This document shows positions 34,567-40,286 of a stretch of 40,286 nt of DNA, in pieces. How positions within the stretch are numbered: the stretch's first letter is position 1; each line of letters starts with the position of its first letter. This DNA is from Bacteroidales bacterium Phil12. GTDB lineage: Bacteria; Bacteroidota; Bacteroidia; Bacteroidales; P3. Where the stretch lies: positions 1 through 40,286 of the forward strand of contig NWBO01000059.1 of the NCBI GenBank assembly GCA_002633275.1. Direction: 5' to 3'. Both the position numbers and the translations under genes were made by a program. Under the pieces are notes generated by a model that worked only from the letters and a program-made list of their open reading frames with translations, was not told where the DNA came from and did no database searches.

Positions 34567-36603
34567 ATGAACGCAAGGAAAGTATTCGGAATATTGATTT
34601 TATGTGTGTTTATTGCAGGAAATTTATTTGCACAACAAGATAAAGAAATACTCTTTACAATTGCAGATAAAGATACTGTAACGAAGGCAGAGTTTATGAG
34701 TATGTATGAGCGTAATGCATCAATTGCCAAAGATGATAATACAATTGACGATTATCTTAACTTATACATCAATTATAAACTCAAACTAATTCAAGCCAAA
34801 GAATTGGGATTGGACAAAGATTCATCTACAATCAAGCAAGTCGAAGATTATAGGGCATCTATAATCAAACCATATATCAACGATCCGTATGTTATGGATT
34901 CTTTGGCATTACAGGCTTATGACAGAATGCATACATTGGTTAGAGCGTCTCATATACTTATTGGTATTCCTGCAAATGTAGCACCCGAAGATACCATTCA
35001 ATACTATAAGAAAGCACAAATGATATATCAAAAAGCATTGAAAGGCGAGGATTTTGTTGCTTTGGCAGACCAGTATTCCGAAGACCAATCGGTAGATCCA
35101 AAAAACGGAAATAATAGTCATGGTGATTTGGGATATTTTTCGTCAATGACAATGATTTATCCATTTGAAAACGCATGTTTTGAATTAATCGACACAACTA
35201 CCGGTAAACTAAAAGACAGCGTTACATTTTGCAAGACGGCATTTGGTTATCACATCATAAAAGTTTTTTCTGTAATTAAAGCTCCTTTTACAAGGCTTAA
35301 TCTTGCACATATATACATAGACGGCAAGAAACACACAGAGCAAGAGGCGAAAGATTTGATATATGAAGCTTATAATAAAATTCCTACTCTTGGATTTGAC
35401 TCCGTGGTAAATGTTTATTCTGATGATAGTTTCTCAAAAGTTCATAAAGGTGTTCTTCAAAATCAACCGCCAAACACTCTTCCTGCCGAATACATTGATA
35501 TGTATTTCAAACTGCCAAGAGAAAAGGTTAGCGAGCCATTTCAAACGAGATTTGGTTGGCATATTATAAAAATTTTAGGTACAGAACCGATACCTTCTTA
35601 TGAAGTTTTGAAGTCTCAGATATATAAAAGAATATCCAAAGATGATAGAGGTTTTTTGGCGATAGAGCGTTTTATTGAAAAATCAAAAGAAGCTTACGGT
35701 TTCGAGGTCGATCAAACAAACTTAACGAAACTATCTAATTACGTAACCGATGATGTTTTTTCAGCAACGTGGCAGATACCCGAAAAGAAAGCAGGCTACA
35801 CAGAATTTAAGAATAATTTTTTGTTTTCGATAGGTGATAAGAAATATTCTTGCCAAGATATGATGGAATATATATTTGAACATCAAACAAAAGTTACTCC
35901 AAGTCATATTCAGAAATATATCAACAGTCAGTTTGATAACTTTGTCAATGAATGTGTTGTTAATTATGCTTCGGCAAATATAGGCAAACAATATCCCGAG
36001 GTGGATAGGGCAATGGAAGAATTTGAAAATGGTGTCTTGATATTTGACTTGACGGATAAAATGGTTTGGTCTAAATCTTTGTCGGATACAATAGGAATAG
36101 AAAACTATTACAATGCTCATAGTTCAGAATATTTGTACGGCGAACGTGCTGATGCCACGATTTGGACTTTGGATAAAAGTTTGAAAGCGGACAAAGTGAT
36201 GAAATACATTGTTAAGAACAAAAAGAAAGGCAAATCAAACGATGAAATCAAAGATGCCTTGAATAAAAAGTATAGCAAAGACGGTAACAGTAAAAAGAAA
36301 GTTTTTTACACTTGGTCTCGCTTTGAAAAAGGTTCAAGTAATGTTATTGACAAGAATATTTTTGCGAATTTGAACAATATAGCAACAATACCATACTCAT
36401 GTATTGATACTTCGTCAATTACCAATAAAAATATGGTTATTGTTGTCAATGAGATTTTGCCTGTAAGCGTTAAACCTCTGTCTGCTTGCAAGGGGTTGGT
36501 TACAAGCGATTATCAAGATGTTTTGGAAGCAGAATGGTTGCAATCCTTAAAAGAAAAATATCCTGTTAAAATAAACACTCAGGTTTTGAATAGTTTGAAA
36601 TAA
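34567..36603 (+). CDS. SurA-like periplasmic peptidyl-prolyl isomerase, long form
   Basis: A 678-residue exported chaperone. The start is ATG at 34567 (MNARKVFGILILCVFIAGNLFAQQ), a signal peptide; the longer frame back to 34447 lies inside guaB. After an N-terminal chaperone region come two parvulin (PpiC) domains: ASHILIGIPANVAPEDTIQYY to FGYHIIKVF (about 115-240) and LAHIYIDGKKHTEQEAKDLI to FGWHIIKILG (about 245-335). The C-terminal half (about 340-678) has no obvious domain. It probably assists folding of outer-membrane proteins. It precedes a second SurA-like gene. Confidence 0.88.
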   Translation: MNARKVFGILILCVFIAGNLFAQQDKEILFTIADKDTVTKAEFMSMYERNASIAKDDNTIDDYLNLYINYKLKLIQAKELGLDKDSSTIKQVEDYRASIIKPYINDPYVMDSLALQAYDRMHTLVRASHILIGIPANVAPEDTIQYYKKAQMIYQKALKGEDFVALADQYSEDQSVDPKNGNNSHGDLGYFSSMTMIYPFENACFELIDTTTGKLKDSVTFCKTAFGYHIIKVFSVIKAPFTRLNLAHIYIDGKKHTEQEAKDLIYEAYNKIPTLGFDSVVNVYSDDSFSKVHKGVLQNQPPNTLPAEYIDMYFKLPREKVSEPFQTRFGWHIIKILGTEPIPSYEVLKSQIYKRISKDDRGFLAIERFIEKSKEAYGFEVDQTNLTKLSNYVTDDVFSATWQIPEKKAGYTEFKNNFLFSIGDKKYSCQDMMEYIFEHQTKVTPSHIQKYINSQFDNFVNECVVNYASANIGKQYPEVDRAMEEFENGVLIFDLTDKMVWSKSLSDTIGIENYYNAHSSEYLYGERADATIWTLDKSLKADKVMKYIVKNKKKGKSNDEIKDALNKKYSKDGNSKKKVFYTWSRFEKGSSNVIDKNIFANLNNIATIPYSCIDTSSITNKNMVIVVNEILPVSVKPLSACKGLVTSDYQDVLEAEWLQSLKEKYPVKINTQVLNSLK

Positions 36604-36651
36604 TGACAATGTTATTTACATTATTGGTAACATTACGATAGAAAAATTAAT

Positions 36652-37995
36652 ATGAAAAAGAGTATAATAATTGCTTTAATTACTTTATCAGTCTCCCTAT
36701 TTGGTCAAACGTTTCAAGAGATTGATGGCGTGGTTGCCGTAGTTGGTTCTTCGATGATAAAGTACTCTGATTTGGAGGTGGCATATTTGCAAGGGAAGAA
36801 TAATCCCGAAACAGCTAATGAGACTCGTTGCAGCATTTTGGAAACAATGCTTTTGAACAAACTTATGTTGCATCAAGCGGAATTGGACTCCGTTGTTGTT
36901 ACCGATGACGATGTGGAAAATGAAATGAACCAAAGATTGAGGTATATGATACAAGTCTATGGTTCTCAGGAACGGTTGGAGCAGCAGATGAAAAAAAATT
37001 TGTCACAAATTAAGGAGTATTATAGAGACGGTATAAGGGAAAATCTGATGATTCAACAAACACAAAGTAAAATTACGGGCGATGTAACCATAACGCCAAA
37101 AGAAGTTGCCGATTATTTCCAATCCTTAACGCAAGACTCTCTGCCAACAATGGAAGAGCAATATGTACTTTCTCAAATTGTGATATATCCTACCATTTCC
37201 AAAGAAGACAAAGAACAGGTCAAGAATCGTTTGAATGATATTAGAGATCGAATATTGAAAGGTTCTAAATTTTCAACTATGGCTTCTTTGTATTCTGATG
37301 ATGAGGTATCTGGTAAAAAGGGCGGTGAGTTGGATCCTTTTTCAAGGGGTGAAATGGTTGGCGAATTTGAATCTATGGCATTTTCCCTACAACCTGGCGA
37401 AATTTCTCCGGTATTTGAGACAAAATTTGGTTATCATATAATTCAAATGATAGAGCGTCAAGGCGACAGAGTTCATTGCAGACATATCCTTTTGATACCT
37501 AATGTTTCCTCAGCCCAATTGTACCAAGCAAAAGTTCAATTGGATTCTATTAAAAGACTTATCGATGATGGTAAAATATCGTTTGAAGATGCTATGATGA
37601 AGTATTCAGAAGACGAAGGCAAGATAAATGGCGGTCTTATCATTAATCCCAACAATGCTTCTGCAACATTTTCATTAGATGCGATAAATACAACCATCAA
37701 TAACGTGGATAATGTTGATTTTGCTTCAATGCAAGAAGGTGAATATACCAAACCGATAGAATTTAGAACCGAACGTTCCAATGCATATAGACTTATAAAA
37801 GTCAAAAAGAAAATGCCTTCACATAAAATTAATCTGACAGATGATTTTGATAGAATACAAAATGTTGCATTGAACAAAAAACGAACGGATTTAATACATT
37901 CTTGGGCAGCAAAAACGATAGAAAAATCATACATACGAATTTCCGATAAGTACAAAGACTGTGATTTTGAACTAAACTGGAATAAAACTAAATAA
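36652..37995 (+). CDS. SurA-like periplasmic peptidyl-prolyl isomerase
   Basis: 447 residues, close to the length of E. coli SurA. The signal peptide is MKKSIIIALITLSVSLFGQ. The N-terminal SurA chaperone domain includes EIDGVVAVVGSSMIKYSDLE and LNKLMLHQAELDSVVV. Two parvulin domains follow: YVLSQIVIYPTISKEDKEQV to FGYHIIQMIE, and CRHILLIPNVSSAQLYQA to the IEFRTERSNAYRLIKV segment. The C-terminal helix would pack on the N-terminal domain. Likely outer-membrane protein biogenesis. It lies 48 bp after the longer SurA-like gene and 20 bp before MoxR. Confidence 0.92.
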   Translation: MKKSIIIALITLSVSLFGQTFQEIDGVVAVVGSSMIKYSDLEVAYLQGKNNPETANETRCSILETMLLNKLMLHQAELDSVVVTDDDVENEMNQRLRYMIQVYGSQERLEQQMKKNLSQIKEYYRDGIRENLMIQQTQSKITGDVTITPKEVADYFQSLTQDSLPTMEEQYVLSQIVIYPTISKEDKEQVKNRLNDIRDRILKGSKFSTMASLYSDDEVSGKKGGELDPFSRGEMVGEFESMAFSLQPGEISPVFETKFGYHIIQMIERQGDRVHCRHILLIPNVSSAQLYQAKVQLDSIKRLIDDGKISFEDAMMKYSEDEGKINGGLIINPNNASATFSLDAINTTINNVDNVDFASMQEGEYTKPIEFRTERSNAYRLIKVKKKMPSHKINLTDDFDRIQNVALNKKRTDLIHSWAAKTIEKSYIRISDKYKDCDFELNWNKTK

Positions 37996-38015
37996 CTAAA
38001 TTCAACATAAGCACA

Positions 38016-38975
38016 ATGGATAAAGCACAAGCCCTGATAGAACTATCCGAACGTTGCAACAATCTAAAACAAGAGATTGGTAATGTAGTAATAGGTCAAA
38101 CAGATATAATTGATAAAGTTTTGGTTGCTATGTTTTGTGGCGGTCATTGTTTATTGACCGGTGTTCCGGGTTTGGCTAAGACATTACTTGTTAAAACTCT
38201 TTCGCAGGCTATTGGGGCAGATTTCAGTCGTGTTCAATTTACACCCGATTTAATGCCGAGCGATATAACAGGTACAGAGATTTTATCCAAAGAACGAGAG
38301 ATGCAGTTCGTTAAAGGTCCCATATTTACCAATATTCTTTTGGCTGACGAGATAAATAGAACCTCTCCAAAAACACAAGCAGCCCTTTTGGAAGCAATGC
38401 AAGAACACATGATAACGGTAGGCACTAAAACATACAAATTAGATGAGCCGTTTTTTGTTCTTGCAACTCAAAATCCAATTGAACAAGAAGGCACATACCC
38501 TTTACCGGAAGCACAACTTGATAGGTTTATGTTTATGTTGGTTATGGATTACCCTACTTTCGACGAAGAGATACAGATTTTGAAAACCACCACGACCGAC
38601 TATTCATATACACTGAAAAATGTTATAGATAAAAACGACATAATTCAGATGCAATCGCTTATTCGCCAAATACCGGTCAGTGATAACGTATATAATTATA
38701 TAGTTTCGTTGGTTGGAAAGACGAGACTGAATAATCCTGGGAACAAGATTGCAAATAAATATCTTATGTGGGGTGCAGGTCCTCGTGCTTGTCAATACAT
38801 AGCCGTTGGAGCGAAATGTTATTGTGCGTTAAAAGGTAAGTTTTCCCCCGATATAGAAGATGTCAATGCTATTTGCAAAGATGTTTTGCGTCATAGGATT
38901 GTCTTGAATTATACGGCACAAAGTGAAAACCTTTCGTCAGATGATATTGTCGATGAAATTATACGTGAGTTGTGA
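38016..38975 (+). CDS. MoxR-family AAA+ ATPase
   Basis: A cytoplasmic AAA+ chaperone, usually working with von Willebrand factor A (VWA) proteins. Walker A is GVPGLAKT at 49-56, Walker B is ILLADEINRTSPKTQAALLEAMQE (Asp-Glu), sensor 1 is FFVLATQNPIEQEGTYPLPEAQLDRF, and the C-terminal lid contains GAGPRACQYIAVGAKC. The length of 319 is usual. In Bacteroidota the typical neighbours are a DUF58 protein and VWA/BatA genes. Here the next gene within the window is an exported OmpA-like protein, so those partners, if present, are elsewhere or past the window. Confidence 0.95.
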   Translation: MDKAQALIELSERCNNLKQEIGNVVIGQTDIIDKVLVAMFCGGHCLLTGVPGLAKTLLVKTLSQAIGADFSRVQFTPDLMPSDITGTEILSKEREMQFVKGPIFTNILLADEINRTSPKTQAALLEAMQEHMITVGTKTYKLDEPFFVLATQNPIEQEGTYPLPEAQLDRFMFMLVMDYPTFDEEIQILKTTTTDYSYTLKNVIDKNDIIQMQSLIRQIPVSDNVYNYIVSLVGKTRLNNPGNKIANKYLMWGAGPRACQYIAVGAKCYCALKGKFSPDIEDVNAICKDVLRHRIVLNYTAQSENLSSDDIVDEIIREL

Positions 38976-39011
38976 TAAATAACATAGAAGATTAGATACA
39001 ATAATAACATT

Positions 39012-40190
39012 ATGAAAAAATTTGTTTTACTTATCTGTTTGTCGGTACTTGTATTTTCGGCACAGGCACAAAGAAAAAAGAAAGTCGTTGAACGATTTCC
39101 TGCTACAATGGAAGCATTCATAACTTTCGATAAAGGTAGTTCGTACTACACCAAAGAGGGCTTGAACAAGTTAGATAGTATATATATGGTCGCGTTTGAT
39201 AAAGAAAACAAACGTTTTTACAAAATGACAATAACAGGTTTTGATGACGGAGAGGAGATTAGCGAAACAACGACAACTCTTGCAAGGGATAGAGCAGTTA
39301 TGGTGTTCAAATACTTTTCTTCTCGTGAGGAGACCGAATATATTATCAAGCGTACTCCATCAACACAAATCGTTTCGTGCGTTGGCGAGCAAGAATATTA
39401 CATAAAATACAAGATGCCTTTCGATTTTCGTTGGATAAATTTGGCTACTGCCAACAAAAACGATTTACCGGCAGGCGATTGCAAGGGTAAAGTTCATATT
39501 TTGTTGGAAGAAGACAAGGAAAGTTGTGTAGGAGATTTTTTCGATTATGATTTCCCTACCCAGGATACGGTGCTTAAAGGCAGATACACCAAGGTAACGA
39601 TTCCCAAAGGGGCAATAGAATTTGTTCATCATACAAAAGATACTTTGCAAGGCGATTATACTATCAAGTTTAAGGATGTTATGAGTTTTGATGATTTGGC
39701 TGACAACTATTTTTTAGTTCCTCACAAGAAGCAATACATAATTAATGCTGGCTACATCGTTATAGCACCTTCAACGAAGCCCGACTTTAATACTTGCGTT
39801 GGTAAGGACACCATTCAGCCGAATATTGATGTGAGAGTTTTCTTAGATAAACACCAATGGAGCAGTGGTTTGAAATTTTATGGCAAGGCATACACTCCGA
39901 AAGGAGAGACAATATACAAGCCTATAAGTACCAAGAAAATCAAGGATAAAGAAGCAGACGAGATGTGGATACAATGTATGATAACCCCGTTTCAATTCGA
40001 CACCATATTTGTTGGCAAGAAAATCGAACAGAAAGAAATGAGCGATTATTTCTATGCAGGCAAGAGTGAAGAGCCGGGTAGTTTTGAATGTATGGACGGT
40101 TGGTTGAAATGCTACAAACTTGACAAGCAAGGCAAATATGTAATAAAAGACAAGATGCAGGGCATTTTAAGAAAACCTAACGCACGATAG
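39012..40190 (+). CDS. Exported protein with a degenerate OmpA-like N-terminal domain
   Basis: The signal peptide is MKKFVLLICLSVLVFSAQAQ. Residues ~30-110 (ITFDKGSSYYTKEGLNKLDSI, MTITGFDDGEEISE and ARDRAVMVFKYF) resemble the OmpA-like peptidoglycan-binding fold in order and spacing, but the usual aspartate and arginine contacts are not clear, so binding may be lost. The remaining ~270 residues are beta-rich with paired cysteines (GDCKGKVH, DKESCVGDFFDY, DFNTCVGKDT) and no known domain. It lies 36 bp after MoxR and ends the unit at a terminator. Confidence 0.7.
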   Translation: MKKFVLLICLSVLVFSAQAQRKKKVVERFPATMEAFITFDKGSSYYTKEGLNKLDSIYMVAFDKENKRFYKMTITGFDDGEEISETTTTLARDRAVMVFKYFSSREETEYIIKRTPSTQIVSCVGEQEYYIKYKMPFDFRWINLATANKNDLPAGDCKGKVHILLEEDKESCVGDFFDYDFPTQDTVLKGRYTKVTIPKGAIEFVHHTKDTLQGDYTIKFKDVMSFDDLADNYFLVPHKKQYIINAGYIVIAPSTKPDFNTCVGKDTIQPNIDVRVFLDKHQWSSGLKFYGKAYTPKGETIYKPISTKKIKDKEADEMWIQCMITPFQFDTIFVGKKIEQKEMSDYFYAGKSEEPGSFECMDGWLKCYKLDKQGKYVIKDKMQGILRKPNAR

Positions 40191-40206
40191 AAATTAAGAT
40201 TTTCAC

Positions 40207-40256
40207 ATCAAAGGGACGAACATATTTTTTACGATGTTAGTCCCTTTGATTTTTTT
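40207..40256 (+). terminator. Terminator of the guaB-MoxR unit
   Basis: An 11-bp stem (40207-40217 with 40240-40250) has a 22-nt loop and is followed by T at 40250-40256. It lies 17 bp after the last gene. Bases 40257-40286 hold nothing I can name. Confidence 0.8.
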
Positions 40257-40286
40257 ATCACTATATATAATCACGAAAACGAAAAG

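Overview
The window looks like a chromosome segment of an AT-rich member of the Bacteroidota, probably Bacteroidales. Three things point there. Several genes are preceded by Bacteroidota-type promoters (TTTG or TTG, about 19-22 bp, then TAnnTTTG). There is a complete Bacteroidota-style dcw (division and cell wall) cluster. Smaller lineage habits also fit: HU-like proteins of the Bacteroidota type, a guaB / SurA-like / SurA-like / MoxR order, and signal peptides ending in AQQ or GQ. No rRNA, tRNA, CRISPR array, transposase or integrase was recognised.

Layout. (1) 1-2743: the tail of an upstream gene, then two very AT-rich genes for exported proteins of unknown function. An almost exact 105-bp copy of the upstream gene tail closes this block. 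(2) 2744-4800: three tandem HU-like DNA-binding protein genes. The first and second are separated by a 340-bp element built from 21-bp and 23-bp periodic repeats. (3) 4837-10934, minus strand: a P-loop/dCMP deaminase fusion, purE, a RecD-like helicase, apbE, and a secreted flavodoxin plus secreted carboxymuconolactone-decarboxylase/cupin pair. An AraC regulator (11058-11963) is divergent from that pair. (4) 12053-12160, minus strand: a tiny ORF whose product copies the C-terminal tail of this organism's own FtsZ. (5) 12510-28066: the dcw operon mraZ-rsmH-ftsL-ftsI-murE-mraY-(murD relic)-ftsW-murG-murC-ftsQ-ftsA-ftsZ. (6) 28067-28832: terminator and a second copy of the 21/23-bp element. (7) 28833-30366, minus strand: lipB-pyrF. 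(8) 30519-33001: a Wzx-like flippase overlapping a gene for an exported, probably outer-membrane protein. (9) 33102-40190: guaB, two SurA-like PPIases, MoxR and an OmpA-like exported protein, closed by a strong terminator.

How the genes work together. Regions 5 and 4 concern septal peptidoglycan and the Z-ring: lipid-linked precursor synthesis (MurE, MraY, MurG, MurC), septal synthase (FtsI, FtsW), the FtsQ/FtsL scaffold and the FtsA/FtsZ ring. MurD, the D-glutamate ligase normally found between mraY and ftsW, is reduced to a degenerate C-terminal domain, so that step must be encoded elsewhere or done differently. The SurA-like proteins, flippase and exported proteins belong to envelope biogenesis.

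The least explained feature is a set of interspersed repeats built on a strict 21-bp period. Two homologous elements (3370-3711 and about 28460-28650) share complementary 21-bp arms but carry different triple palindromic cores spaced at 23 bp. A second family, built around GTGTTAAACA and ACTCACATCAG, occurs in three intergenic regions and also inside murE, in frame. All coordinates come from reading the sequence. Family assignments rest on recognised motifs, with no database search.
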